From positions 76,163-140,162 of the forward strand of contig JAHEKX010000006.1 in assembly GCA_024644535.1 (NCBI GenBank): a stretch of 64,000 nt of DNA, in the 5' to 3' direction. Below, in pieces: positions 43,449 through 52,770 of the stretch. Position 1 is the first letter of the stretch; every line of letters begins with the position of its first letter. The DNA is from Gammaproteobacteria bacterium. GTDB taxonomy: Bacteria; Pseudomonadota; Gammaproteobacteria; Pseudomonadales; Halieaceae. A program made the translations under genes and the position numbers. Below the pieces are notes generated by a model. That model ran no database searches and was not told where the DNA came from. It saw only the letters and a list, made by a program, of their open reading frames with translations.

Positions 43449-43886
43449 CTAAAACGACAGCCTAAAGGTAACCGGCCCGTCGTTAACCAAAGCAACCTGC
43501 ATATCGGCGCCAAAACAACCAGATTGCACATCTAGACCCGAGTTCGATACACACCCGACAAAGTAATCAAACAACACTTGCGCCTCGCTAGGGGGCATTG
43601 CACTTGAAAAACTCGGGCGCAACCCTTTGCAAGTATCCGCTGCCAAGGTGAACTGAGAGACCAATAGCACACTGCCAGCCACATCTCGCACCGAGCGATT
43701 CATGCGCCCGTCATCATCCGCAAAAACACGATAGGCGAGCATGCGCTCTGCCGCGCGTTCGCACAGTGACGCGGTATCGTCTTTTTCTATGCCCACAAAC
43801 ACCAACAGCCCTTGCGCTATTGTGGCGACGCGTTCCTGGGCTACATCCACCGATGCATTTTTTACTCGTTGCAATAAAAGCTGCAT
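43449..43886 (-). CDS. dtd: D-aminoacyl-tRNA deacylase
   Basis: Removes mischarged D-amino acids from tRNA. The 145 residues hold GLLVFVGIEKDDT, LLVSQFTLAADTCKGLRPSFSSAMPPSEA (the catalytic SQFTL motif), and the NDGPVTF motif at the C terminus. Length is normal. It follows typA across a terminator on the same strand. Confidence 0.95.
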   Translation of the reverse strand: MQLLLQRVKNASVDVAQERVATIAQGLLVFVGIEKDDTASLCERAAERMLAYRVFADDDGRMNRSVRDVAGSVLLVSQFTLAADTCKGLRPSFSSAMPPSEAQVLFDYFVGCVSNSGLDVQSGCFGADMQVALVNDGPVTFRLSF

Positions 43887-43904
43887 GCGCCTCTCAAAAA
43901 TGTA

Positions 43905-43926
43905 AAACCCCGCCTTAGCGGGGTTT
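43905..43926 (-). terminator. Intrinsic terminator after typA
   Basis: A perfect 9-bp stem (AAACCCCGC and GCGGGGTTT) with a 4-base loop, followed on the minus strand by a T-rich stretch. It lies just after the typA stop and before dtd. Confidence 0.85.
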
Positions 43927-43930
43927 AGAA

Positions 43931-45745
43931 TTATGCGGCGCGCGAGGCGCGCTTGCGCTCGTGCTCGACCAAAAGTTTTTTGCGCAAACGAATCGCGCTT
44001 GGTGTAACCTCAACCAGCTCGTCGTCTTCAATAAACTCTAGCGCCTGCTCTAAGGTGTGGCGAATAGGCGGAGTCAACAACAAGTTTTCATCCGTACCCG
44101 CAGCACGAATATTAGTGAGCTGCTTCGCTTTAGTTGGGTTAACGGTTAAGTCATTCGAACGACTGTGCAAACCGATAACTTGGCCCTCGTAAACTTCGAT
44201 ATTGGGGTCAATAAACAAACGACCACGGTCTTGCAAAGTAAACAACGAGTAGGCCAGAGTTTTCCCCTTAACCATTGAAATCAGGACGCCGTTAATTCGT
44301 TTTGCAATCTCTGTATGTTTAACCGGTGCGTAGTGGTCAAAGATGTGAGTCATAATACCGCCACCCGATGTCAGGGTCAGAAACAACGAACGAAAGCCAA
44401 TGAGGCCGCGCGCAGGCACCATAAACTCTAAACGTACACGCCCATTACCGTCTGGAACCATGTTCTCGAGTTCGGCTCGGCGATTACCCAATTCTTCCAT
44501 GATGGCACCCTGATGCTTCTCTTCGCAATCAATGACCAACTGCTCGTAGGGTTCTTGCATCACCCCGTCGATTTCTTTGCGAATAACTTCGGGGCGCGAC
44601 ACACCTAACTCAAAGCCCTCTCGACGCATCGACTCAATCAGAACAGACAAATGCAACTCACCGCGACCCGACACGACAAACTTATCGGGCGAATCACCCT
44701 GCACAACACGTAGCGCCACGTTGTGGATTAGCTCACGCTCTAAGCGCTCTTTGATGTTGCGCGAAGTCACGTACTTTCCGTCTTTGCCAGCAAACGGTGA
44801 GTCGTTAACTTGGAAGGTCATGCTGACCGTAGGCTCGTCAACCGATAGCGCTGGCAGCGCTTCTATGTGAGTCGGATCGCATAAGGTATCTGAAATGTTT
44901 AAGCCATCGATACCCGTGATACACACAATATCACCCGCCTCGGCTTGCTCAACTTCTACCCGCTCTAAACCATGAAAACCCATAACCTGCAGCACCTTGG
45001 CATTACGCTTCTTGCCTTCGTGATCAACAACGGCCACCGGCGTATTTGGCTTTAGCTTACCGCGGGTAATACGACCCACGCCAATAACACCCACGTAGCT
45101 CGAGTAGTCCAAGGCTGAAATTTGCATTTGCAATGGCGAAGCCGCGTCTACCTCAGGCTCAGGAACACGCTTAATAATTTCGTTGAACAAAGGCGTCATA
45201 TCATCTGCCATAGCATCAGGATCTAGACCCGCAATGCCCTGAATAGCAGAAGTGTAAACAATGGGAAAATCCAGCTGGGTCTCGTTGGCGCCTAATCGAT
45301 CGAACAGGTCAAACACCTGATCAATGACCCAGTCAGGCCGAGCTCCTGGACGGTCGATTTTGTTCACCACAACAATGGGGTTCAAACCACGTTCAAAGGC
45401 CTTAGATGTAACGAAGCGCGTTTGCGGCATGGGACCATCAACGGCGTCAACTAAAAGCAACACGGAATCTACCATCGACAGGACGCGTTCGACCTCGCCA
45501 CCGAAATCGGCGTGCCCGGGCGTGTCTACGATGTTGATACGATAATCAGACCAACGAATGGCGGTGTTTTTTGCCAAGATGGTAATACCACGTTCACGCT
45601 CTTGGTCGTTGCTGTCCATAATACGCTCAGCACCGTCCGAGCGACGATCGAGGGTACCCGATTGCTGCAACAAACAATCCACTAAGGTTGTTTTACCATG
45701 GTCAACGTGCGCGATAATCGCGATGTTTCGTAACTGTCTAGTCAA
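43931..45745 (-). CDS. typA: Translational GTPase TypA/BipA
   Basis: Ribosome-associated GTPase involved in 50S assembly and cold growth. The 604 residues begin [19 protein letters not shown] (P-loop), with ERGITI (switch I), DTPGHADF (G3) and NKID (G4), and then domains II to V with the BipA-specific C-terminal part ([17 protein letters not shown]). The start is a TTG at 45745 with GAGG about 9 bases upstream; no better ATG lies before the P-loop. Terminator at 43905. Confidence 0.96.
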   Translation of the reverse strand: MTRQLRNIAIIAHVDHGKTTLVDCLLQQSGTLDRRSDGAERIMDSNDQERERGITILAKNTAIRWSDYRINIVDTPGHADFGGEVERVLSMVDSVLLLVDAVDGPMPQTRFVTSKAFERGLNPIVVVNKIDRPGARPDWVIDQVFDLFDRLGANETQLDFPIVYTSAIQGIAGLDPDAMADDMTPLFNEIIKRVPEPEVDAASPLQMQISALDYSSYVGVIGVGRITRGKLKPNTPVAVVDHEGKKRNAKVLQVMGFHGLERVEVEQAEAGDIVCITGIDGLNISDTLCDPTHIEALPALSVDEPTVSMTFQVNDSPFAGKDGKYVTSRNIKERLERELIHNVALRVVQGDSPDKFVVSGRGELHLSVLIESMRREGFELGVSRPEVIRKEIDGVMQEPYEQLVIDCEEKHQGAIMEELGNRRAELENMVPDGNGRVRLEFMVPARGLIGFRSLFLTLTSGGGIMTHIFDHYAPVKHTEIAKRINGVLISMVKGKTLAYSLFTLQDRGRLFIDPNIEVYEGQVIGLHSRSNDLTVNPTKAKQLTNIRAAGTDENLLLTPPIRHTLEQALEFIEDDELVEVTPSAIRLRKKLLVEHERKRASRAA

Positions 45746-45934
45746 GGGGTGTTACCTCAGTAGGATGGGCTAGGCCAAAAATGGCGCGCAGTATACAGCA
45801 GGGCAGCTATCCTAGCTATGGCAGTATTACCGTCTTACCTCGAAACACTGCGCGCTCGAAAGTATCACCGGCACCGGTCATGCCCCGCACACACAGCCAC
45901 ACCGCACAGGTTTCGCACCAAAACGAAGCGCGCT

Positions 45935-45951
45935 CGCACCATGCCGGTGCA
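45935..45951. promoter_or_regulatory. NtrC-binding site upstream of glnA
   Basis: CGCACCA-TGC-CGGTGCA is a 17-bp palindrome matching the NtrC consensus TGCACCA-N3-TGGTGCA at all but the two outer/inner T positions. It lies about 85 bases before the -24/-12 promoter, a normal enhancer distance. Half-sites are also seen at 45914-45920 (CGCACCA) and 46018-46024 (CGGTGCA). The rest of the 407-base gap 45746-46152 holds no gene that I can support. Confidence 0.75.
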
Positions 45952-46033
45952 GAACGGTCATTATGATCGATGCTGTTTGACAACAATCCGACAAAATCCG
46001 TGCGAAATCCGCGAAATCGGTGCACAATAAACA

Positions 46034-46049
46034 TGGCACACATATTGCT
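46034..46049 (+). promoter_or_regulatory. Sigma-54 (-24/-12) promoter of glnA
   Basis: TGGCAC, 5 bases, TTGCT: an exact match to the sigma-54 consensus. The start of transcription should fall near 46060, giving a leader of about 90 bases. The NtrC gene responsible lies downstream at 49436. Confidence 0.88.
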
Positions 46050-46152
46050 TTTCAACTGCTAGCGATTTTGAACCAAGGATCACCATTTCGGCGCGCCTAG
46101 GGTTCACACAACCGCAAACAGGCAACAGCCCGCAATTAACGGAGGAATTACA

Positions 46153-47559
46153 ATGTCAGAGCATACTCTGAATCTCATCAAAAACAGCGAAGCACGCTGG
46201 GTCGACATGCGCTTTACCGATACGAAAGGTAAAGAGCAGCACGTCACCATTCCTGCTTCAGAAGTAGACGAAGACTTTTTCGAAGACGGTAAAATGTTCG
46301 ATGGTTCATCGATTGCCGGCTGGAAAGGCATTAACGAATCAGACATGATTTTAATGCCCGACGACGCAGCATCAGTACTCGACCCTTTTACTGACGATGC
46401 GACAGTGATTGTTCGTTGCAACATCATCGAACCCACCACCATGCAGGGCTATGACCGTGACCCTCGCTCGATCGCACAGCGCGCTGAAGACTACCTGAAA
46501 ACCACAGGTATTGGCGACACCGCATTCTTTGGTCCCGAGCCCGAGTTTTTCGTATTTGACGACATCAAATGGCACGCGGACATCAGCGGTGCTGGCTACA
46601 CCATCAATTCTGAAGAAGCAGCATGGGCGTCTAACCTACATTACGATGGCGGCAATACCGGCCACCGTCCTGGCGTTAAAGGCGGCTACTTCCCCGTTCC
46701 TCCAGTCGATTCGCTGCACGAACTTCGCGCTGCAATGTGTATTGCGATGGAAGAAATGGGCTTACCAATCGAAGTTCACCACCACGAAGTGGGTACCGCT
46801 GGCCAGTGTGAAATTGGTGTTAAGTTCAACACGCTAGTGAAAAAAGCCGACGAAGTTCAAATTTTGAAATACTGCGTACTGAACGTAGCGCACGGCTTCG
46901 GCAAAACAGCGACATTCATGCCTAAGCCTCTTGTAGGGGACAATGGTTCTGGCATGCACGTACACCAGTCAATTAGCAAAGATGGCGTTAACATCTTCGC
47001 CGGTGATGGCTACGCTGGACTCTCAGACATGGCGCTGTACTATATAGGCGGCGTTATCAAGCACGCCCGCGCCCTGAACGCGTTCACCAACGGCTCGACA
47101 AACAGCTATAAACGCTTAGTGCCAGGCTTTGAGGCACCTGTGATGTTAGCCTACTCAGCTCGCAACCGTTCTGCTTCTATTCGTATTCCATACGAGCCTA
47201 GCCCCAAAGGCAAGCGTATCGAAGTTCGTTTCCCTGACCCCACGGCTAACCCATACTTAGCGTTTGCGGCGCTATTAATGGCAGGCCTTGATGGCATCAA
47301 GAACAAGATCCACCCTGGCGATGCAGCAGACAAAGATTTATATGACCTACCAGCTGAAGAGGCATTGGCAATTCCAACCGTATGCTCGTCATTGCAACAG
47401 GCCTTAGAGGCATTGGACGCAGATCGTGCGTTCTTGACCGAGGGCGGCGTATTCTCTGACGACATGATCGATGCCTATATCGACCTAAAAATGGCAGACG
47501 TCACCCGTGTGAACATGACGACCCACCCTGTTGAGTTCGACATGTACTACTCGTGCTAA
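46153..47559 (+). CDS. glnA: Glutamine synthetase, type I
   Basis: Assimilates ammonia into glutamine. The 468-residue subunit shows the GSI landmarks: [77 protein letters not shown], and the adenylylation tyrosine in DLYDLPAEE (about residue 397), so activity is probably set by GlnE. GGAGGA precedes the ATG. A sigma-54 promoter and NtrC site upstream explain nitrogen control, and a strong terminator separates it from the DUF4124 gene. Confidence 0.97.
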   Translation: MSEHTLNLIKNSEARWVDMRFTDTKGKEQHVTIPASEVDEDFFEDGKMFDGSSIAGWKGINESDMILMPDDAASVLDPFTDDATVIVRCNIIEPTTMQGYDRDPRSIAQRAEDYLKTTGIGDTAFFGPEPEFFVFDDIKWHADISGAGYTINSEEAAWASNLHYDGGNTGHRPGVKGGYFPVPPVDSLHELRAAMCIAMEEMGLPIEVHHHEVGTAGQCEIGVKFNTLVKKADEVQILKYCVLNVAHGFGKTATFMPKPLVGDNGSGMHVHQSISKDGVNIFAGDGYAGLSDMALYYIGGVIKHARALNAFTNGSTNSYKRLVPGFEAPVMLAYSARNRSASIRIPYEPSPKGKRIEVRFPDPTANPYLAFAALLMAGLDGIKNKIHPGDAADKDLYDLPAEEALAIPTVCSSLQQALEALDADRAFLTEGGVFSDDMIDAYIDLKMADVTRVNMTTHPVEFDMYYSC

Positions 47560-47577
47560 GCGCTACTGTTTGACCAC

Positions 47578-47602
47578 AAAGCCCGCTTCAGCGGGCTTTT
47601 TT
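47578..47602 (+). terminator. Rho-independent terminator of glnA
   Basis: AAAGCCCGC, loop TTCA, GCGGGCTTT with six T residues running into TTATT; it starts about 19 bases after the glnA stop. Confidence 0.93.
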
Positions 47603-47665
47603 ATTGCTGACACAAACTATATGGTCTGCTAGTCTGATGACCTCTTGTTTGTAGTCGGGTACTCA

Positions 47666-48199
47666 ATGCGCATTGCACTGCTGGTTATGATGCTGACGCT
47701 CGCCATGCCCACCCATGGTCAAACACGAATTTATAAAGTGGTGGACGCAAACGGCAACATCACATTCACCGATAGGCCCCCCGTGAGCTCTCAGGAAAAA
47801 TCGAGCTCGGTGGAGCTTAATCAGATAAATATTAGTGCGCCCACTCAAGAGCGCGCGCGCAATTCCAGTATCGAGACAAACAAGCCAGCAACCAGCATCG
47901 ACTACGAAATCAGTATTACCAGCCCGCCAGACAGCACAACCATCCCTATGGGGCCCGGCAACTTTTCGCTAGCTGCTTCAGTTAGCCCTTCGCTAGAAAA
48001 TGGCGACAAACTCCAACTGCTTCTAAATGGTGAGCCTTACGGCAAACCGCAAATTACTGGCAACTGGGGCCTAAAGAACGTGCTGCGTGGCGCGCATGAC
48101 CTGTCCGTTCAGGCCATAAGCAACTCAGGCAAAGCGCTCTCTCAATCTCGCCCCGTTCGAGTCTATGTGCTGCGCCCCTCGAAACTCTATCGCAACTAA
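47666..48199 (+). CDS. DUF4124 domain protein
   Basis: Periplasmic or membrane-anchored protein of 177 residues: a signal peptide (1-19, LLVMMLTLAMPTHG), then the DUF4124 motif RIYKVVDANGNITFTDRPP, and a C-terminal immunoglobulin-like part with ITSPPDSTTIPMGPGNFSLAASV. DUF4124 proteins sit between glnA and glnL in many Pseudomonas-like genomes; their role is unknown. I chose the ATG at 47666, since the longer frame begins with a non-ATG codon and no ribosome site. It lies between two nitrogen-regulated units. Confidence 0.83.
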   Translation: MRIALLVMMLTLAMPTHGQTRIYKVVDANGNITFTDRPPVSSQEKSSSVELNQINISAPTQERARNSSIETNKPATSIDYEISITSPPDSTTIPMGPGNFSLAASVSPSLENGDKLQLLLNGEPYGKPQITGNWGLKNVLRGAHDLSVQAISNSGKALSQSRPVRVYVLRPSKLYRN

Positions 48200-48216
48200 C
48201 GCACCAAAGTGGTGCA
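48200..48216. promoter_or_regulatory. NtrC-binding site upstream of glnL
   Basis: CGCACCA-AAG-TGGTGCA matches the NtrC 17-mer at all but the first position. It begins immediately after the DUF4124 stop and about 170 bases before glnL. In enterics NtrC binding at glnL represses it at high level; the same logic may hold here. It could also form a hairpin, but no T-run follows. Confidence 0.75.
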
Positions 48217-48309
48217 TTTATAGCTGGACTGTGCTCAAATAGAGCGCGGCTTACCACAAACCCGTCAATAATCGCTTGGATTTTGTGCCTTGTGGAGTTT
48301 CTTTTGGTC

Positions 48310-48343
48310 AAGAATAGCGGCAAAAGTTGGCGCTATTCTTGCT
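48310..48343 (+). promoter_or_regulatory. Overlapping hairpin and sigma-54-like promoter before glnL
   Basis: AAGAATAGCG (48310-48319) and CGCTATTCTT (48331-48340) are perfect 10-base inverted arms with an 11-base loop. Overlapping them, TGGCGC-N5-TTGCT (48328-48343) matches the -24/-12 consensus with one mismatch. It is either a regulated sigma-54 promoter for glnL-glnG, a structural terminator for the DUF4124 gene, or both; the sequence does not decide. Confidence 0.5.
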
Positions 48344-48387
48344 AGGTCTTAACGAATAGTACACCGCTTGAAAAATGGAAAGCGACC

Positions 48388-49443
48388 ATGGCCCCAACTG
48401 ATACCATAGATAGCTTAAGCACCGGCGTAATAACGCTAGACAGTGAGCTGCGTATTTACGCCATGAATTCCGCTAGCGAGGCCATGCTCTCCGCCTCTAA
48501 AGCTCGCCTAACGGGCACTTATTTTACCGATTTATTGAGGAGCGCAGGCGAGGTAGTGACACAGATACGCGCGGCGATTGAAGCCCATACGCCAATCACA
48601 CAACGCAGTGTAACCTTGCAAAACAATGGTAATGACCCAATCACAGCAGATTTGACGATTACTCCCTCAAGACCCGAACGCGATGGCAGTGTGTTAATCG
48701 AGCTTCACCCGGTCGATCGGATTATGCGCATTAGCCGCGGTCAAAATCTATTGCAAACGACCGAAACCACACACCAGATAGTCCGCGGACTTGCTCACGA
48801 GGTCAAAAATCCACTGGGCGGTATCCGTGGAGCCGCTCAGTTATTGGCACGCGAATTGGAAGACCCCGATCAACTGGAATACACACAGATTATAATTCGC
48901 GAGGCCGACCGATTAAGAGCCCTGGTCGATCGGTTACTCGGGCCAAATAAACCTGTCGACCGCCTGCATTTAAACGTGCACGAAGTACTTGAGCATGTGC
49001 GACGGCTACTTGAAGTTGAGAGTGACCAAAACGTCAGGATCGAGCGTGATTATGACCCCAGTCTTCCCGATATTTTCGGTGATAGAGCGCAGCTAATCCA
49101 AGCCATTCTTAATATCGCTTTAAACGCCATTCAGGCCAGCGAGGGCGAGCACGAATGTATTATTACCTTGCGATCACGTGTGCTGCGTCAATTCACGATT
49201 GGGGCGATCCGACATCGCCTAGTCTGCAAAATCGATATTGAAGACAATGGGCCCGGCATCGACGAAGCGCTAATGGGACTCATATTTTTACCTATGGTTA
49301 CCGGCCGCGCTGAGGGCACAGGCCTTGGCCTATCGATCTCACAAAGTATTATCAATCGCCATGGCGGACTACTCGAGTGCCAGAGCGAACCGGGCAAAAC
49401 AATATTTTCACTATACCTTCCCTTGGAGTTAGATCATGACTGA
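48388..49443 (+). CDS. glnL: Nitrogen regulation histidine kinase NtrB
   Basis: Soluble sensor kinase/phosphatase that sets NtrC phosphorylation under PII control. The 351 residues have a PAS domain (about 8-110), the HisKA box HEVKNPLGGIRGAAQLL with His137, and a HATPase domain with N-box INIALNAIQAS, DNGPGID and GTGLGLSI. No membrane span, as expected. It overlaps glnG by 8 bases. Confidence 0.95.
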   Translation: MAPTDTIDSLSTGVITLDSELRIYAMNSASEAMLSASKARLTGTYFTDLLRSAGEVVTQIRAAIEAHTPITQRSVTLQNNGNDPITADLTITPSRPERDGSVLIELHPVDRIMRISRGQNLLQTTETTHQIVRGLAHEVKNPLGGIRGAAQLLARELEDPDQLEYTQIIIREADRLRALVDRLLGPNKPVDRLHLNVHEVLEHVRRLLEVESDQNVRIERDYDPSLPDIFGDRAQLIQAILNIALNAIQASEGEHECIITLRSRVLRQFTIGAIRHRLVCKIDIEDNGPGIDEALMGLIFLPMVTGRAEGTGLGLSISQSIINRHGGLLECQSEPGKTIFSLYLPLELDHD

Positions 49444-50854
49444 TACGTCAAATGTATGGGTGGTAGACGACGACGATTCAATACGTTGGGTACTAGAACG
49501 CGCCCTTACCCAAGCAGGCATACAATGCCGGTGCTTCGAGGAAGCCGATAGCCTATTGGCAGAGATCAAGTACGAACAACCCGATGCCATTATCAGTGAC
49601 ATTCGAATGCCAGGGACAGATGGTCTAGCCATGCTGGACCAGTTGCACGCCAGCCTTCCAGATATACCAATTATTATCACCACAGCACACTCAGACCTAG
49701 AGAGCGCAGTTGCCTCATATCAGCAAGGCGCCTTTGAATATTTACCCAAACCCTTTGATATCGACGATGTTATTGCGATCACTGAACGGGCCATCTCACA
49801 CCGTCGCAAAACTCTAAAAACTTCAGAACCGAAAGAAGAGGCGCTACCCACCACCGAGATCATTGGCGAAGCGCCAGCGATGCAGGAAGTATTTCGCGCA
49901 ATCGGTCGCTTGGCGCACAGTAACATCACAGTGTTGATCAATGGTGAATCCGGTACAGGTAAAGAGCTGGTCGCTAGAGCCTTACATCGCCACTCGCCTC
50001 GCGCGGGCGCTCCGTTCATCGCGCTAAACATGGCTGCTATACCTCGCGACCTAATGGAGTCAGAGCTGTTCGGTCATGAAAAAGGCGCTTTTACCGGTGC
50101 GGCCCAAAAACGAGAAGGCCGTTTTGAGCAAGCCAATGGCGGCACTCTATTTCTAGACGAAATTGGCGACATGCCGGCCGAAACCCAAACGCGTTTACTT
50201 CGGGTACTTGCCGATGGCGAATTCTACCGAGTAGGCGGGCACATTGCGGTCAAATCTGACGTTCGAATTATCGCTGCGACCCACCAAAATCTTGAAGAGT
50301 TGGTCCGCAAAGGCGATTTCCGCGAAGACTTATTCCATCGCCTAAACGTGATTCGAATCCATATCCCTAGGCTAGCCGAACGCCGTGAAGACATTCCAAA
50401 ATTGATGCACTACTTCTTCCAACGTGCGGCGGAAGAACTGGGCGGCGAGAAAAAACTTTTGCTGCCAGAGACCGAAAAATACCTATGCACACTAGACTGG
50501 CCGGGTAATGTGCGCCAGCTAGAAAACACCTGCCGTTGGATTACCGTAATGGCGTCCGGCCGCGAGATCCACATTGATGATCTGCCCCAAGAGTTACGCG
50601 AGCCCACGGTCCACAAAACGATAGATTCTCCCTCAGATTGGGGCGGTCAACTCCGCGAGTGGGTCGGCACGCAATTAGCCTCGGGACGCCAGCACATCCT
50701 AGACGAAGCAACACCGCGATTCGAGCGCATCGTTATTGAAGCGGCCTTAAACCACACCGGCGGCCGGAAACGCGACGCCGCAGAACTACTGGGCTGGGGT
50801 CGCAACACGCTGACGCGCAAAATGAAGGAATTGGAGCTATCCAGTCGCGGCTAA
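49436..50854 (+). CDS. glnG: Nitrogen regulation response regulator NtrC
   Basis: Sigma-54 activator. The 472-residue protein has a receiver domain (1-120; phospho-acceptor Asp55 in [12 protein letters not shown]), an AAA+ domain with Walker A GESGTGKE (170-177), the sigma-54-contacting GAFTGA loop (217-222) and FLDEIGDMP, and a C-terminal Fis-type helix-turn-helix ([22 protein letters not shown]). It should act on the sites at 45935 and 48200. The neighbour trmL follows 18 bases later. Confidence 0.96.
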   Translation: MTDTSNVWVVDDDDSIRWVLERALTQAGIQCRCFEEADSLLAEIKYEQPDAIISDIRMPGTDGLAMLDQLHASLPDIPIIITTAHSDLESAVASYQQGAFEYLPKPFDIDDVIAITERAISHRRKTLKTSEPKEEALPTTEIIGEAPAMQEVFRAIGRLAHSNITVLINGESGTGKELVARALHRHSPRAGAPFIALNMAAIPRDLMESELFGHEKGAFTGAAQKREGRFEQANGGTLFLDEIGDMPAETQTRLLRVLADGEFYRVGGHIAVKSDVRIIAATHQNLEELVRKGDFREDLFHRLNVIRIHIPRLAERREDIPKLMHYFFQRAAEELGGEKKLLLPETEKYLCTLDWPGNVRQLENTCRWITVMASGREIHIDDLPQELREPTVHKTIDSPSDWGGQLREWVGTQLASGRQHILDEATPRFERIVIEAALNHTGGRKRDAAELLGWGRNTLTRKMKELELSSRG

Positions 50855-50872
50855 GCGCTTTAAACTAACGCC

Positions 50873-51349
50873 ATGTTTCACGTCGTGCTGTTTGAACCCG
50901 AAATTCCGCCCAACACAGGCAACATTATGCGCTTGTGTGCCAACACGGGTTGCGAATTACATTTAGTTGAGCCGCTAGGGTTTAGTCTCGACGAAAAACG
51001 CTTGCGCCGCGCCGGTATGGATTATCGTGACATCAGTGTCGTAACCAGCCACCGCAACTGGCAAGACTGCCTGCAACATATTCATTTGCAACACCCAAGT
51101 ACCCGTGTCTTCGCCTGCACAACCAAAGGCTCACAAGCGCACACAAAGGCCACGTTTCAGTCTGGTGACATTATTTTGATGGGGCCGGAAACTAGGGGCC
51201 TACCGATAGATATTATAGAGTCAACACCGGCCGAGTGCCGCATCCGTATTCCGATGGCACCTGAATCAAGAAGCTTGAATTTGTCGAACGCCACCGCAGT
51301 GATTCTGTACGAAGCACTGCGGCAGACAGGGCTCGAAGGGTTAAGCTAA
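50873..51349 (+). CDS. trmL: tRNA (cytidine(34)-2'-O)-methyltransferase TrmL
   Basis: SPOUT-class methyltransferase modifying the wobble base of tRNA-Leu. The 158 residues hold the three knot motifs: EPEIPPNTGNIMRLCANTG, LMGPETRGLP, and IRIPMAPESRSLNLSNATAVILYE. Length is normal. It follows glnG by 18 bases and is convergent with secB. Confidence 0.95.
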   Translation: MFHVVLFEPEIPPNTGNIMRLCANTGCELHLVEPLGFSLDEKRLRRAGMDYRDISVVTSHRNWQDCLQHIHLQHPSTRVFACTTKGSQAHTKATFQSGDIILMGPETRGLPIDIIESTPAECRIRIPMAPESRSLNLSNATAVILYEALRQTGLEGLS

Positions 51350-51352
51350 GCC

Positions 51353-51853
51353 CTAGTGAGTTGCTTCACCTTGCTCGGCTGCTTGAGCTTGGGCTTGCGC
51401 TAGCGCCTGTTGATATAATGCATCAAAATTTACTGGCGCCAGCATTAAGGCTGGGAAACCACCTTTTACTACCATGGTATCGATGCTTTCACGCGCGTAA
51501 GGGAACAAGATGTTCGGCGCCGCAGTACCTAACAAACGACGCAGCGTCTCGCCTTCAAAGCCTTTGATAAAGAAAATACCGGCTTGCTGCACTTCGATCA
51601 AAAAGGCTGTTTCTTCTTCGATTTTGGCTGTGACGGTAATCGTAAGAACCACCTCAAAGTTACCCTCTTCATCGATTTTATCGCTTTTAGTGTTCAAATC
51701 GATATTGATCTTTGGCTGCCACTGCTGACGAAAAACACCCGGCGTAGCTGGTGACTCAAAAGACACGTCTTTGGTGTAAATGCGTTGCATTACGAATTGT
51801 TGTTCCGGTGCCTGTGCTGCACCCGCTTCTGCTGTAGTTTGCTCGTCGGCCAT
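51353..51853 (-). CDS. secB: Protein-export chaperone SecB
   Basis: Tetrameric cytoplasmic chaperone that hands preproteins to SecA. The 166-residue protein has the family's QRIYTKDVSFESPATP, VVLTITVTA, and the C-terminal APNILFPYARESIDTMVVKGGFPALMLAPVNFDALY. The ATG at 51853 has a strong GGAGGA about 8 bases upstream; an ATG at 51868 lacks one. It is the last of a rhodanese-grxC-secB operon. Confidence 0.95.
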   Translation of the reverse strand: MADEQTTAEAGAAQAPEQQFVMQRIYTKDVSFESPATPGVFRQQWQPKINIDLNTKSDKIDEEGNFEVVLTITVTAKIEEETAFLIEVQQAGIFFIKGFEGETLRRLLGTAAPNILFPYARESIDTMVVKGGFPALMLAPVNFDALYQQALAQAQAQAAEQGEATH

Positions 51854-51874
51854 GTAGCCGTCCTCCATCTATGG

Positions 51875-52129
51875 TTAATTAAAAAATGAGTCTAGTTTGC
51901 CAGCACGCTCTAGTGCAGCCATATCATCGTAACCACCAATATGAGTGGTTCCGATCCAAATTTGTGGCACCGAAGTGCGACCCGCTTTACGCGTCATCTC
52001 TTGACGTAATTGCGAGTCCCCATCGACCGCAATTTCTTTGTAGCGAATGTTTTTGGCATTCAAAAGATGCTTCGCACGTATACAGAAAGGACAAAACCGA
52101 GTGGTGTAAATAACAACCTCTGGGGTCAT
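51875..52129 (-). CDS. grxC: Glutaredoxin 3
   Basis: Small dithiol oxidoreductase. The 84 residues carry the CPFC active site (Cys13 and Cys16), TSVPQIWIG with the cis-proline, and GGYDDMAALE. The start ATG at 52129 overlaps the rhodanese stop (ATGA); a longer frame to 52165 lies inside that gene. secB follows after 21 bases, the rhodanese-grxC-secB order seen in E. coli (yibN-grxC-secB). Confidence 0.95.
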   Translation of the reverse strand: MTPEVVIYTTRFCPFCIRAKHLLNAKNIRYKEIAVDGDSQLRQEMTRKAGRTSVPQIWIGTTHIGGYDDMAALERAGKLDSFFN

Positions 52130-52551
52130 GACTTCGTTACCACTGGCAGTTGCAGCGCATCCCACTCCATCATGCCACCCTTCATTTTGTACACATCGCT
52201 AAAGCCGGCCTCCAACAACTGCTTACTGGCGCCTGCCGCTGTTTGACCCATGCGACATACGACAATAACAGGCTTATCTTTGAAGGCATCTAGCTCGCTC
52301 ATGCGCGCACCGAGTTTTCCGTTGGGAATATGAAAGCTATCGGCGATGTGGCCCTTTTTGTAATCTGTGGCTTCACGAATATCCAAAAATAGGCCGCCGT
52401 GACTGTTCACGCGACCAATAGACTGTTGCGGGGTTAATGCGGGCGCACCACGCGACACTTCGTGACGAATGAACATCACGATCAACACCGCGAGCGCCGC
52501 AAATAGAATCCACTGCTCCCCAACGAACTGCAAAAATAAACTTGTGTTCAT
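52126..52551 (-). CDS. Rhodanese-like protein (YibN-type)
   Basis: The 141-residue protein has an N-terminal membrane anchor (about 12-28, ILFAALAVLIVMFI) and a rhodanese domain with FLDIREATDYKKGHI and the active-site loop VVCRMGQTA containing the catalytic Cys. It may transfer sulfur or guide membrane protein insertion, as proposed for YibN. It heads the operon with grxC and secB and is divergent from gpmI. Confidence 0.88.
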   Translation of the reverse strand: MNTSLFLQFVGEQWILFAALAVLIVMFIRHEVSRGAPALTPQQSIGRVNSHGGLFLDIREATDYKKGHIADSFHIPNGKLGARMSELDAFKDKPVIVVCRMGQTAAGASKQLLEAGFSDVYKMKGGMMEWDALQLPVVTKS

Positions 52552-52717
52552 GACCTACCCATTTAAAGGCTGAATTTTGCCTGTGCAGATTTACCAGCTG
52601 AGCGGCGTAGTATACAGGCTCAAGCGGCGTCTCACCAGCGCTCAGCCCCCTCAAGTATCAAGCACTGAAGTAAATACCGATTTAACGCCAACCCTACTCG
52701 CCGAAGTCCGCTTCCGT

Positions 52718-52723
52718 TACAAT
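52718..52723 (+). promoter_or_regulatory. Candidate -10 box of gpmI
   Basis: TACAAT lies 48 bases before the gpmI GTG. The -35 region is weak. The rest of the 219-base gap (52552-52770) contains no gene I can support. Confidence 0.35.
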
Positions 52724-52770
52724 GAGTGCGTAGCAGCAACCCAGCGTAAAACTCTCGGAGACCCGAACCA

